Assembly (NCBI RefSeq): GCF_943193175.1
Contig: NZ_CALPDF010000039.1
Span: 1 to 40,498 of the forward strand
DNA length: 40,498 nucleotides
Direction: 5' to 3'
Origin: Neobacillus muris
GTDB taxonomy: Bacteria; Bacillota; Bacilli; Bacillales; Cytobacillaceae
Shown piece by piece: positions 15,254 to 23,678 of the stretch (within the stretch, counting starts at the first letter, position 1; the number at the start of each line of letters is the position of its first letter). A model generated the notes under the pieces. It saw nothing but the letters and a program-made list of their open reading frames with translations, was not told the origin of the DNA and made no database searches. The position numbers and the translations under genes were made by a program.

Positions 15254-17140
15254 TTGGAAAAAAGATTTTTTACAATTGGTATGGCAGGGCATATTGACCA
15301 TGGAAAAACATCGCTGACAAAGGCGTTAACAAATGTTGATACCGATCGTCTGAAAGAAGAGAAGGAACGGCAAATTTCAATAGAGCTTGGTTTTGCTCCG
15401 TTATATGAGGATGAAGAACTTCAAATTTCCGTCATTGATGTTCCTGGACATGAACGGTTCATCCGCCAAATGATTGCTGGCGTAGCAGGAATTGATTTAG
15501 TCGTACTTGTTGTTGCGGCTGATGAGGGAGTTATGCCGCAGACTCGGGAGCATCTTGAGATTTTGAAATTTTTAGGCGTTAAGAATGGAATTATTGCTAT
15601 TACAAAAATCGATCGGGTAGATAAGGAGTTCATTGAACTGGTCAAAGATGATATCCTTGAGGAATTAAAAGGAACGGTATTTGAAAATTCCCCATTTGTT
15701 TTGGTAGACAGCCTCTCCAAAAAAGGAATTGATCAAATTCGGGAGCTGATCATTACAAGGCTCAAAGACCAAGAGATGCGTGATGCTAAAGGAGCGTTTC
15801 GTCTGCCGATTGACCAAGTGTTTACAGTAAAAGGCCAAGGAACCGTGGTACGCGGGACTGTCTATGAAGGGACAGTGGAGGAAGGACAGGCATTAACCAT
15901 CATGCCAAAGGGGCAGGAGGTACGGGCTAGACAAATACAGGTCCACCACAAACAAGCTGTAAAAGCTTATGCAGGCCAGCGGGCAGCTATCAATTTGTCA
16001 AGTGTGGCAAAAGAAGAGGTGGAACGGGGCGATGTGCTTGTTTCATCGGAACACTTTATTGTCACGAAAATCATTGATGTAGCCATTCAGCTTGTCGATG
16101 AACTGGATCATATCATAAAACAAAGGATGCCGATAAAGCTTCATATTGGCACTTCTGAGGTGATGGGACGGATCGTTTTCTTTGACAGGAATGAAGTAAA
16201 AGAGGAAAATGGCGAAATTCTCTGCCAGCTTCGGCTTGAAGAAGAAATATTGACAAAGCGCGGCGACCGCTTCATTTTGCGGAGGCCAAGTCCCCAAGAA
16301 ACGATTGGCGGCGGCTGGGTGATTGACCCGAGGGGAAATAAATATCGGTTTGGCAGCCAAACCATTGAAGAACTCGAAAAGAAAAAAGTGGGTTCCCCGA
16401 AGGAAAGGATTACTGCCGCATTGCTGGAGGCAAAAAGCCTGCCTGTTCATGAGTTAATAAAACGGACAGCACTAGATGAAGCTGCGATTACTGCCCAGTT
16501 AGACGCGGCAGATTTTGTCTTTTATAACGGCAAAGAATATACGCTTAGGATTTTAATTCATTCTATTGAAGAAGACATATATGATCGATTGCAGGATTTC
16601 CATCATCAGTTTCCGATGAAGCCAGGGCTCAATAAAGCTGAAATCATTCAAACGCTGCAAAAAAAATTTCCCAAGCCGCTGTTGGATTTTGTGATTGAAA
16701 ATGGAATTGCGCACCACGCATTTAAACGGAGCGGGCAATTCGTTGCATTAGAGGATTTCATTCCCCGTGTACCGAATAGTTGGGCGAAACGAGCTGAAAC
16801 CTTGTTGGATGAATTAAAGCGTGATGGATTGAAGGTTCGCTACCTGAATGATTATTTCGCTTCAGCGGGTATTCCAGACCAGCTTAGTGGTGATCTAAAA
16901 CGGTTTTTTGAAGATACAGAGCAAATTGTCGTGCTTGATGACCAATTTACCTATCATGGAGATGTATTTAAAGAAGCCGTTTCAAAGCTCAAAGATCAAA
17001 CCGGTCTGGACTTTGAGGTGGGGGATGCAAAGGATATACTTGATTTATCCAGGAAGTATATCATTCCATTCTTGGAAAAATTAGATGCTCTAGGATTGAC
17101 AACTCGAGCGGACAATAAACGGATTTGGAAAGATAAATGA
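15254..17140 (+). CDS. selB: Selenocysteine-specific translation elongation factor SelB
   Basis: A 628-residue translational GTPase. G-domain motifs are clear: [12 protein letters not shown] (P-loop), [18 protein letters not shown] (switch I region), DVPGHERFI (switch II) and ITKID (NKxD equivalent). Beta-barrel domains follow, then C-terminal winged helices (about residues 370-628) that bind the SECIS RNA hairpin. SelB delivers selenocysteinyl-tRNA to UGA codons. Length is normal for bacterial SelB. TTG 15254 is preferred since AAGAAGGTGG lies just upstream and [13 protein letters not shown] matches family starts; GTG 15245 is the alternative. selA, selD, tRNA-Sec and a selenoprotein gene are absent from this window. 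Confidence 0.93.
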   Translation: MEKRFFTIGMAGHIDHGKTSLTKALTNVDTDRLKEEKERQISIELGFAPLYEDEELQISVIDVPGHERFIRQMIAGVAGIDLVVLVVAADEGVMPQTREHLEILKFLGVKNGIIAITKIDRVDKEFIELVKDDILEELKGTVFENSPFVLVDSLSKKGIDQIRELIITRLKDQEMRDAKGAFRLPIDQVFTVKGQGTVVRGTVYEGTVEEGQALTIMPKGQEVRARQIQVHHKQAVKAYAGQRAAINLSSVAKEEVERGDVLVSSEHFIVTKIIDVAIQLVDELDHIIKQRMPIKLHIGTSEVMGRIVFFDRNEVKEENGEILCQLRLEEEILTKRGDRFILRRPSPQETIGGGWVIDPRGNKYRFGSQTIEELEKKKVGSPKERITAALLEAKSLPVHELIKRTALDEAAITAQLDAADFVFYNGKEYTLRILIHSIEEDIYDRLQDFHHQFPMKPGLNKAEIIQTLQKKFPKPLLDFVIENGIAHHAFKRSGQFVALEDFIPRVPNSWAKRAETLLDELKRDGLKVRYLNDYFASAGIPDQLSGDLKRFFEDTEQIVVLDDQFTYHGDVFKEAVSKLKDQTGLDFEVGDAKDILDLSRKYIIPFLEKLDALGLTTRADNKRIWKDK

Positions 17141-17173
17141 TGAAAAAGAGGCTGATTATCAGCCTCTTTTTCA
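17141..17173. terminator. Bidirectional terminator between selB and the TerD gene
   Basis: A perfect palindrome (GAAAAAGAGGCTGAT with its complement, arms 17141-17156 and 17158-17173) provides T-runs in both directions. It serves selB (plus) and the convergent TerD-type gene (minus), whose stop codon is two bases away. Confidence 0.9.
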
Positions 17174-17174
17174 T

Positions 17175-18599
17175 CTAAGATAAGAATTCTGCCGGATTTA
17201 AACCGAGTTCGCGGCATATATCTGACACCATTTGCTTTTCATTGTGATCAAAATTCCCATCCGCATAACCAATGGCAATACAATACCGGGCCACCAGCCT
17301 GGCTATTTCAGGCTTCGACCGAATGGCTCCAAGTGATTTAAAAGCATCAGCCCTTCCAAGCATACGGTCATTTTGCAGTTTGGAAATATAAAGGTTGAAT
17401 TTTTGAATCACCTTGTTGGTATCAAACACCCGCAATTCTTCACTCTGATGGATAAAGTCCAGCATCTTCTGGCGCTCTGAAGCATCCAGATACCCATCTG
17501 CCATCGATACTAAAGCGCAGGCAGCGACCACAGCATCCATGACATCCTGGCTTTTATAGCGATTAAATAATTCCTGTGCTTTTCGCTTTTGGCTGTTCGC
17601 CCACTCTGCATAATCAGTTTGCGATGGAGACCAGGTGTTTCCGCATTGGATGCAGGTAAATTTCAGTTGGTTTTGTCCAATAAACCCTCCAAGCAATCCG
17701 ACAGGACCTAGAATTAATCCACCAATCGCAGCCTTTCCTAACCCAAATCCCTTTTTTCCTGTGCGTACGTTGGTTGAATGGCAGCGAGGGCAGACAATTT
17801 CGTCTCCGCCATATGATTGGGAAAAGCGTGCAGCAGAAGGAAAAGCAGGTGCCGAGTAACCATAGCCGGGTTGTTGATAAGAAGAGTCCGGCTGCAAATG
17901 AACCGGCTGCTGCTGTTGGTAGGCATTCTGATTCGCCTGGCTTTGCCTGTAAGGGTCATAATTGTTTTGGCCTGTCTGCCAGGATGGCTGCTGCTGATAG
18001 GACTGTGGTGTAGTAGCTGCTGGCGGGTCATCCACCTCGATGCCAAAATTATGGCACAATGCAGCTAAACCGCCTTGAAAGCCGCTGGCAATCGCATTAA
18101 ACTTCCATTCTCCATTATGACGGTATAATTCCGCCGCCACAATGGCTGTCTCAACAGTGAAATCCCTTCCTAAATTAAAGCGCAATAATTCCTCTTGCGT
18201 TACTTCGTTAAAAATCCTGACGTAGGAATCGGATATTTGTCCAAAATTTTGACCTTTTATTTGTGCATCATGAATAGTAATGGTAAAGGCGATCCGGTGG
18301 ATATGGGGCGGAACGAGCTTTAGGTCGATACGGATTTGCTCATCGTCCCGAATCCCTGATCCGACACGGTTATCGCCGCTGTATATAATCGAACCATTCC
18401 CTCCGGAAGGATTATTATAAAACACGAAATCCTGATCACTTTGTACTTTTCCATTTTGCCCTAATAAAAATGCGGATGCATCTAGATCAAAATTAGAACC
18501 GCTGCCGATATTCCAGCCAAGCCCAACGACTACATTTTGCAATCCGGGATGGGTTTTGGTTAGATCTACTTTCTGGCCTTTACTTAATGAAACACCCAA
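17175..18599 (-). CDS. TerD-domain protein fused to a zinc ribbon and a TerB-like domain
   Basis: A 474-residue cytoplasmic protein in three parts. Residues 1 to about 185 are a TerD domain (MGVSLSKGQKVDL start, NFDLDASAFLL and DNRVGSGIRDDEQIRIDL, with the acidic residues of the two calcium sites). A Gln/Pro/Tyr-rich disordered linker follows, then a zinc ribbon (CPRC ... CIQC) enclosing a glycine-rich hydrophobic stretch like those of YqgA/TM2-type tails. The C-terminal 130 residues hold two helical repeats with SMADGYLDASERQKM and GYADGNFDHNEKQM, the TerB-type D-G-x-x-D-x-x-E motif. Start is TTG 18599 (GGAAGTGAG site); the reading frame extends five codons further up. Probably a stress or tellurite-type calcium-responsive factor; exact role unknown. 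Confidence 0.83.
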   Translation of the reverse strand: MGVSLSKGQKVDLTKTHPGLQNVVVGLGWNIGSGSNFDLDASAFLLGQNGKVQSDQDFVFYNNPSGGNGSIIYSGDNRVGSGIRDDEQIRIDLKLVPPHIHRIAFTITIHDAQIKGQNFGQISDSYVRIFNEVTQEELLRFNLGRDFTVETAIVAAELYRHNGEWKFNAIASGFQGGLAALCHNFGIEVDDPPAATTPQSYQQQPSWQTGQNNYDPYRQSQANQNAYQQQQPVHLQPDSSYQQPGYGYSAPAFPSAARFSQSYGGDEIVCPRCHSTNVRTGKKGFGLGKAAIGGLILGPVGLLGGFIGQNQLKFTCIQCGNTWSPSQTDYAEWANSQKRKAQELFNRYKSQDVMDAVVAACALVSMADGYLDASERQKMLDFIHQSEELRVFDTNKVIQKFNLYISKLQNDRMLGRADAFKSLGAIRSKPEIARLVARYCIAIGYADGNFDHNEKQMVSDICRELGLNPAEFLS

Positions 18600-18755
18600 A
18601 ATTCTCACTTCCAATCCATATTCATTGTTACTTTTATTATAAATGTATTTAACTAATAGTGGAAATTTAAAGAGACCGAATTATTTTTTTGAATGAGTAT
18701 GTGAGAATTTCTTACATGCTTAATTCCATTTTTCGCTATTTATTTTAAGAACAGT

Positions 18756-18784
18756 TTGAATTAAATTGAATATTATTCTATAAT
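18756..18784 (+). promoter_or_regulatory. Promoter of the dpp/ykf operon
   Basis: TTGAAT (18756-18761), 17-bp spacer, TATAAT (18779-18784). Predicted start near 18791, so the leader before dppB would be about 270 nt. Confidence 0.75.
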
Positions 18785-18796
18785 ATTTAGAAAATA
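18782..18796 (+). promoter_or_regulatory. CodY-like box overlapping the dpp promoter
   Basis: AATATTTAGAAAATA matches 12 of 15 positions of the CodY consensus AATTTTCWGAAAATT. It spans the -10 region to just past the expected transcription start, a place where binding would block initiation. CodY repression of dpp in rich medium is established in B. subtilis. Confidence 0.6.
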
Positions 18797-18878
18797 GAGA
18801 AATTTAAACGAAGGGGGAGACTAGAGAAACTTTCGCCTTGATTTAGAGGGAATTTCCACGTACAGGAGATGGACCAAA

Positions 18879-18929
18879 ATGGGAGCCAAGCATTGTGTGC
18901 AAGCAATCGAATTATTACACCAGCAATAA
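18879..18929 (+). CDS. Leader mini-ORF 1 (16 codons) in the dpp leader
   Basis: Encodes MGAKHCVQAIELLHQQ. ATG 18879 is preceded by AGGAG at a spacing of about nine bases, as good as the real genes nearby. The product is too short to assign and has no signal or membrane segment. It lies in the dpp leader between promoter and dppB, so it could be a regulatory leader peptide or chance. No homologue is known to me. Confidence 0.3.
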   Translation: MGAKHCVQAIELLHQQ

Positions 18930-18936
18930 TTTTGAA

Positions 18937-18971
18937 ATCACTTCGGATTTGTTAGAAGCGGAGGAAGTGAT
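18937..18971 (+). promoter_or_regulatory. Hairpin over the ribosome binding site of mini-ORF 2
   Basis: ATCACTTC (18937-18944) pairs perfectly with GAAGTGAT (18964-18971). The 3' arm covers the start codon (first two bases) and part of the GGAGGAAG binding site of mini-ORF 2, so folding would hide its translation start. No T-run follows, so it is not a terminator. Confidence 0.5.
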
Positions 18972-19026
18972 GGTTAATAATAGATTCAAGAAGTCTGCCA
19001 AGTATGGCTTGTCATGGCCGAGTTAG
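18970..19026 (+). CDS. Leader mini-ORF 2 (18 codons) before dppB
   Basis: Encodes MVNNRFKKSAKYGLSWPS, basic at the centre. ATG 18970 follows GGAGG with good spacing and ends at TAG 19026, 36 bases before the dppB start. Its ribosome binding site is inside a hairpin. There is no signal sequence. It could be a leader peptide coupling translation to dppB or to amino acid or peptide supply; chance cannot be excluded. Confidence 0.35.
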   Translation: MVNNRFKKSAKYGLSWPS

Positions 19027-19062
19027 TAATGAGAACAACATACTGTTAGGAAGTGGTCATAC

Positions 19063-19995
19063 GTGAATACATATTATATGAAACGGCTGGTCTCCATGAT
19101 CATAACTTTGTGGCTGATAATTACTGGGACATTTTTCTTAATGCATTCCGTTCCTGGGTCTCCTTTTAATGAGGAAAGAAGAACCAATGAAGCGGTACAA
19201 AAAAATCTTGAGGCCTATTACAATCTGGACAAGCCGCTATTAGTTCAATATGGCAATTATTTAAAACAACTTGTCCAAGGAGATTTGGGCCCATCAATCA
19301 AAAAATCATCCCAAACCGTAAACGACATGCTTGGCAGGGGATTTCCTGTTTCGTTTGAACTAGGCTTTTATACACTCCTGGTTGCGATCATTTCCGGAAT
19401 TGCCTTAGGTGTTATTGCGTCCCTTCGGCATAATGGATTCATTGATTATCTGGCAATGAGTATCGCCGTTATCGGGATTTCGATTCCAAACTTTGTTATG
19501 GCGACTCTATTAATCCAGCAGCTTGCGGTAAATTTCCCGATTTTCCCGGTTGCAACGTGGCAGAGTCCTAAGCATATGGTATTGCCAATCTTAGCGCTGG
19601 CTACGGGGCCGATGGCAATTATCGCCAGGCTGACCCGTTCAAGCATGCTTGAGGTCTTAACCCAGGACTACATTAAAACAGCTAAGGCTAAAGGGCTGTC
19701 ACCGGTCAAAATTGTGTTTAAACATGCCTTAAGAAACGCCTTATTGCCTGTTGTCACTGTATTAGGTTCATTAGCAGCAAGCATATTAACGGGAACGTTT
19801 GTCATCGAAAAAATATTTGCCATTCCGGGCATGGGCAAATATTTTGTCGACAGTATCAATAATCGTGATTATCCAGTTATAATGGGAACTACGATATTTT
19901 ACAGTGCGATTTTGATCTTTATGCTGCTTCTAGTAGATTTTGCATATGGAATCTTGGATCCTAGAATAAAACTTAATAAAAGGGAGGCGAAATAA
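19063..19995 (+). CDS. dppB: Dipeptide/murein peptide ABC transporter permease DppB
   Basis: A 310-residue inner-membrane permease of the OppB/DppB family with about six membrane segments. The N-terminal segment (RLVSMIITLWLIITGTFFLMHSVPG) is typical of OppB-type proteins. The EAA loop that contacts the ATPases is visible as YIKTAKAKGLSPVKIVFKHALRNALLPV. GTG 19063 is chosen because AGGAAGTGG lies seven bases upstream. Its stop overlaps the next start (TAATG), so the operon is tightly coupled. In B. subtilis the order dppA-B-C-D-E is the same except that dppA is missing here. Confidence 0.93.
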   Translation: MNTYYMKRLVSMIITLWLIITGTFFLMHSVPGSPFNEERRTNEAVQKNLEAYYNLDKPLLVQYGNYLKQLVQGDLGPSIKKSSQTVNDMLGRGFPVSFELGFYTLLVAIISGIALGVIASLRHNGFIDYLAMSIAVIGISIPNFVMATLLIQQLAVNFPIFPVATWQSPKHMVLPILALATGPMAIIARLTRSSMLEVLTQDYIKTAKAKGLSPVKIVFKHALRNALLPVVTVLGSLAASILTGTFVIEKIFAIPGMGKYFVDSINNRDYPVIMGTTIFYSAILIFMLLLVDFAYGILDPRIKLNKREAK

Positions 19996-20948
19996 TGGAA
20001 CTGCGTAAACAGGAAAACGTAAATATTTCGCCCGAAATACCAGATGAGTGGTTTGTGCGCAAAAATCAAAACATAAACGACGCAGAAGCAGTCGTCAGGC
20101 CCAGTTTATCCTACTGGAAGGATTCATGGCACCGGCTGTTAAAAAACAAATTAGCGATGGCAGGATTGTTTTTCCTTATATTACTTGCATTATTTGCTAT
20201 ATTTGGCCCGATTGTTTCTCCACATACGGTAGAGAAGCAAACCTTACTGGATCAAAATATCCCGCCATCCAGTAAATACTGGTTTGGGACTGATGATTTG
20301 GGAAGAGATGTATTTACCCGTACTGCCTATGGCGCCCGCATTTCCTTGTTTGTCGGGCTAATGGCTGCCCTAATCGATTTTATCATCGGGGTAACATATG
20401 GCGGCATCGCTGGCTACAAGGGGGGCCGTGTTGATAATCTGATGATGCGGTTTGTAGAAATTTTGTATGGACTTCCTTATTTGCTGGTTGTGATTCTTGT
20501 TATGGTCGTAATAGGCCCTGGATTAACGACGATTATTCTGGCGTTATCGATAACAGGATGGGTAGGGATGGCGAGGATCGTCAGAGGACAAGTTCTCCAA
20601 ATTAAAAACTATGAATTTGTCCTGGCATCTAAAACATTTGGAACGAAAACATCTCGAATTATCCGAAAAAATTTGCTGCCTAATACGATGGGCCCCATCA
20701 TCGTGCAAATGACACTAACGATACCATCAGCGATTTTTGCTGAAGCCTTTCTAAGCTTTATCGGCCTGGGCATTCAAGCGCCGCATGCCAGCTGGGGAGT
20801 CATGGCCAATGATGGATTATCTACCATTCTATCAGGCTATTGGTGGAGGCTTTTCTTCCCGACTTTATTTATTTCGTTAACAATGTTTGCGTTTAATGTT
20901 TTAGGTGACGGGCTGCAGGATGCCTTGGATCCGAAGTTGAGGAGGTAG
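19995..20948 (+). CDS. dppC: Dipeptide/murein peptide ABC transporter permease DppC
   Basis: A 317-residue permease of the OppC/DppC family. A long cytoplasmic N terminus precedes the first membrane helix (LAMAGLFFLILLALFAIFG), then the periplasmic-side FGTDDLGRDVFTRTAYGARISL signature of the OppC family. The EAA loop reads YEFVLASKTFGTKTSRIIRKNLLPN. It forms the membrane channel with DppB. The start codon overlaps the dppB stop by one base, and the stop is five bases from dppD. Confidence 0.93.
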   Translation: MELRKQENVNISPEIPDEWFVRKNQNINDAEAVVRPSLSYWKDSWHRLLKNKLAMAGLFFLILLALFAIFGPIVSPHTVEKQTLLDQNIPPSSKYWFGTDDLGRDVFTRTAYGARISLFVGLMAALIDFIIGVTYGGIAGYKGGRVDNLMMRFVEILYGLPYLLVVILVMVVIGPGLTTIILALSITGWVGMARIVRGQVLQIKNYEFVLASKTFGTKTSRIIRKNLLPNTMGPIIVQMTLTIPSAIFAEAFLSFIGLGIQAPHASWGVMANDGLSTILSGYWWRLFFPTLFISLTMFAFNVLGDGLQDALDPKLRR

Positions 20949-20952
20949 CAGC

Positions 20953-21948
20953 ATGGAAAAAATACTTCAGGTTAAAGATCTTCACGTATCCTTTTCAACA
21001 TATGGCGGTGAAGTGAAAGCTGTCCGCGGAGTCAGTTTTGATTTACATAAAGGGGAAACCTTAGCAATTGTTGGGGAATCAGGCTGCGGGAAAAGTGTCA
21101 CTTCGCAAAGCATTATGAAATTAATTCCCAATCCGCCAGGCAAGATTACCGGTGGTGAAATTCTTTTTAAGAATCAAGATTTAATTAAACTAAAGGAACC
21201 AGCAATGAGGAAAATTCGCGGGGCGAATATTTCTATGATTTTCCAGGATCCAATGACAGCCTTAAATCCAACGCTGACAATCGGTGACCAGATTATGGAA
21301 GGGATTAAGCAGCATGAGCATCTCTCTAATGATCAAGCCAAACGCGTGGCACTTGAAATGTTAAATCTCGTAGGAATTCCAAATCCGGAAATTCGGCTTA
21401 AGCAATACCCGCATCAATTTAGCGGCGGGATGAGACAGCGGATTGTCATCGCTATGGCTCTCGTTTGCCGGCCAGATGTGTTAATTGCTGATGAACCGAC
21501 CACTGCTCTTGACGTAACGATTCAGGCACAGATCCTCGACCTGTTTCGTGATATTCAGAAAAAAACGGGTGTATCGATTATTTTAATTACCCATGATTTA
21601 GGGGTTGTCGCCCAGGTTGCCGACCGAATAGCGGTGATGTACGCCGGGAGAATTGTTGAGATTGGCTCAAGGCGTGAGATCTTTTATAACCCGCAGCATC
21701 CATATACACAGGGGCTGCTGCAGTCCGTACCTCGGTTGGATATGGAAAAAGCGGAATTAATTCCAATACCGGGAACTCCTCCAGATTTGTTTTTGCCGCC
21801 AGTTGGCTGTGCATTTGCTGCCCGCTGTCCGTATGCCATGGAGGTTTGTGAAAGAGTCTACCCGTTTCAAACACAATTGACGAATCAACATGCTGTTGAT
21901 TGCTGGCTTCAGGATGAGCGGGCAAAACAATTGGTTTCAAAAATTTAA
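20953..21948 (+). CDS. dppD: Dipeptide/murein peptide ABC transporter ATPase DppD
   Basis: A 331-residue ABC ATPase. Walker A GESGCGKS, signature QFSGGMRQRIVIAMAL and Walker B VLIADEPTTALDV with the H-loop ITHDLGVV are intact. The C terminus has the oligopeptide-type extension with the CAFAARCPYAMEVCERVYP cysteine motif, which in Dpp/Opp ATPases binds a 4Fe-4S cluster or zinc. It is the D-type subunit; the F-type partner is YkfD, encoded further along in the same operon. Confidence 0.94.
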   Translation: MEKILQVKDLHVSFSTYGGEVKAVRGVSFDLHKGETLAIVGESGCGKSVTSQSIMKLIPNPPGKITGGEILFKNQDLIKLKEPAMRKIRGANISMIFQDPMTALNPTLTIGDQIMEGIKQHEHLSNDQAKRVALEMLNLVGIPNPEIRLKQYPHQFSGGMRQRIVIAMALVCRPDVLIADEPTTALDVTIQAQILDLFRDIQKKTGVSIILITHDLGVVAQVADRIAVMYAGRIVEIGSRREIFYNPQHPYTQGLLQSVPRLDMEKAELIPIPGTPPDLFLPPVGCAFAARCPYAMEVCERVYPFQTQLTNQHAVDCWLQDERAKQLVSKI

Positions 21949-21972
21949 TATAAAAAAACTAGGGGGTAAACC

Positions 21973-23601
21973 ATGAAAAAGCTTTTAGCCATTTTGACTG
22001 CTGTAATGTTGGCGTTTGCATTAGCTGCTTGTACAGCTAATAAAGATGCCGGCAGCGAACCAAAAAACGATAAAGGAAAATCAGGAGAAAAAGCAGAAAA
22101 AGTATTAAATTGGAACAATGGTCAAGAACCAACCTCTTTTGACCCGCCAATTGGTTTTGATGCGGTTTCTTGGAATGCACTGAATAACTTAATGGAGGGC
22201 TTGACTCGTTTAGATGAGTCGCACGAGCCAAAGCCAGCCATGGCTGAAAAATGGGATGTATCCAGCGATGGTAAAACTTACACCTTCCACATTCGTGAAA
22301 ATGCCAAATGGTCAAATGGCGATGATGTAACAGCCAACGACTTTGTATTTGCTTGGAAACGATTATTAGATCCTAATACCGCTTCTTCTGCAGCCTTCCT
22401 GGCCTATTTCATTGAAGGCGGAGAGGCTTACAATAATGGCACTGGGTCAGCAGATGATGTTAAGGTTAAAGCCGTGGATGAGAAAACGTTTGAAGTCACT
22501 TTAGTTAGTCCGCAGGCTTACTTCTTAAGTGTCATCACTAATCCATGTTTCTTCCCGATTAATGAAAAAGTGGCAAAGGAAAATCCAGAATGGTTTGCTG
22601 AGGCAGACACATTTGTGGCGAATGGCCCCTATAAATTATCTGAATGGAACCATGACAGCAACTTTGTAATGGTGAAGAACGACAAATATTGGGATGCTAA
22701 AAATGTTAAAATTGACAAAATTAACTGGGCAATGGTTGATGATGACAATACTGAATATCAAATGTTTACAACAGGTGAACTCGACTCTTCTGACGTACCG
22801 CCAGAACTTGCTGAAAAGCTGTTCAAAGACGGGGATGTAAAGGTGGAAGACCAAGCAGGCCTTTATTTCTATCGGTTAAATGTAACAAAAGAACCGTTCC
22901 AAAATGCCAATATCCGAAAGGCGTTCGCCATGGCGATTGACCAAAAACAAATCGTCGAACGCGTTACAAGAAATCAAGAAAAACCTGCGTATGGTTTTGT
23001 TTCACCAGGCTTTAATGATGCAGATGGCAAAGACTTCCGTAAAACTAGCGGTGACTTGGTCAAAACAGATGCAGCAAAAGCAAAAGAATTATTGAAAAAA
23101 GGAATGGAGGAAGAAGGCTATACGACACTTCCGGAAGTTACCTTGACATACAGCACAAGTGATATTCATCAGAAAATGGCTGAAGCGGTACAGCAAATGA
23201 TCAAGGAAAACCTTGGGGTTGACATTAAATTGGCTGGTATGGAAAGCAATGTGTTTACAGATGAGCAAAAAGCATTAAACTTACAATTTTCAAGAAGCTC
23301 TTTCCTTAATGATTATGCTGATCCAATTAACTCCTTAGAAAACTTCGTTACCGGCTCTTCCATGAACCGTACCGGCTGGAGCAACGCAGAGTTTGATAAT
23401 TTGATCCAAGAAGCCAAACTTGAAAAAGATGAAAAGAAACGGTTCGAAATGATGTATCAAGCTGAAAAGATCCTGTTTGATGAAATGCCAATTATACCAA
23501 TTCACTTCTATAACCAAGTTTACTTGCAAAACGAAGATGTGACTGGTGTGGTTCGTCATCCGGTTGGCTATTTAGAATTAAAATGGGCTGATAAGAAGTA
23601 A
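21973..23601 (+). CDS. dppE: Peptide-binding lipoprotein DppE (family 5 solute-binding protein)
   Basis: A 542-residue extracellular lipoprotein. The signal peptide ends with the lipobox LAAC (Cys 20), placing it on the outer face of the membrane. The family 5 binding-protein fold follows, with LTRLDESHEPKPAMAEKWDVS and FHIRENAKWSNGDDVTANDF segments typical of OppA/DppE/MppA. It delivers dipeptides or murein tripeptides and tetrapeptides to DppBC. It is preceded by an AGGGGG binding site. A strong hairpin after the stop codon probably protects the 5' part of the mRNA, giving more binding protein than downstream enzymes. Confidence 0.93.
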   Translation: MKKLLAILTAVMLAFALAACTANKDAGSEPKNDKGKSGEKAEKVLNWNNGQEPTSFDPPIGFDAVSWNALNNLMEGLTRLDESHEPKPAMAEKWDVSSDGKTYTFHIRENAKWSNGDDVTANDFVFAWKRLLDPNTASSAAFLAYFIEGGEAYNNGTGSADDVKVKAVDEKTFEVTLVSPQAYFLSVITNPCFFPINEKVAKENPEWFAEADTFVANGPYKLSEWNHDSNFVMVKNDKYWDAKNVKIDKINWAMVDDDNTEYQMFTTGELDSSDVPPELAEKLFKDGDVKVEDQAGLYFYRLNVTKEPFQNANIRKAFAMAIDQKQIVERVTRNQEKPAYGFVSPGFNDADGKDFRKTSGDLVKTDAAKAKELLKKGMEEEGYTTLPEVTLTYSTSDIHQKMAEAVQQMIKENLGVDIKLAGMESNVFTDEQKALNLQFSRSSFLNDYADPINSLENFVTGSSMNRTGWSNAEFDNLIQEAKLEKDEKKRFEMMYQAEKILFDEMPIIPIHFYNQVYLQNEDVTGVVRHPVGYLELKWADKK

Positions 23602-23609
23602 GGGGGATC

Positions 23610-23639
23610 AAAGGGGGTGTTCGATTGAACATCCCTTTT
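23610..23639 (+). terminator. Strong hairpin between dppE and ykfA (partial terminator or mRNA stabiliser)
   Basis: A 13-bp stem (23610-23622 with 23627-23639, two G-U pairs, loop GATT) starts about nine bases after the dppE stop. The 3' T tract is short (TTTTG), so read-through into the ykf genes is likely. Confidence 0.6.
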
Positions 23640-23678
23640 GTCCTAAAAGAATAGAATTTTAGAGAGGGGGAATGGCAA

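Noticed and set aside
18600..19062. Remnant of dppA in the operon leader
   Set aside because: I could not recognise any DppA-like metal-binding or fold motif in the three plus-strand frames; only the mini-ORFs are open.
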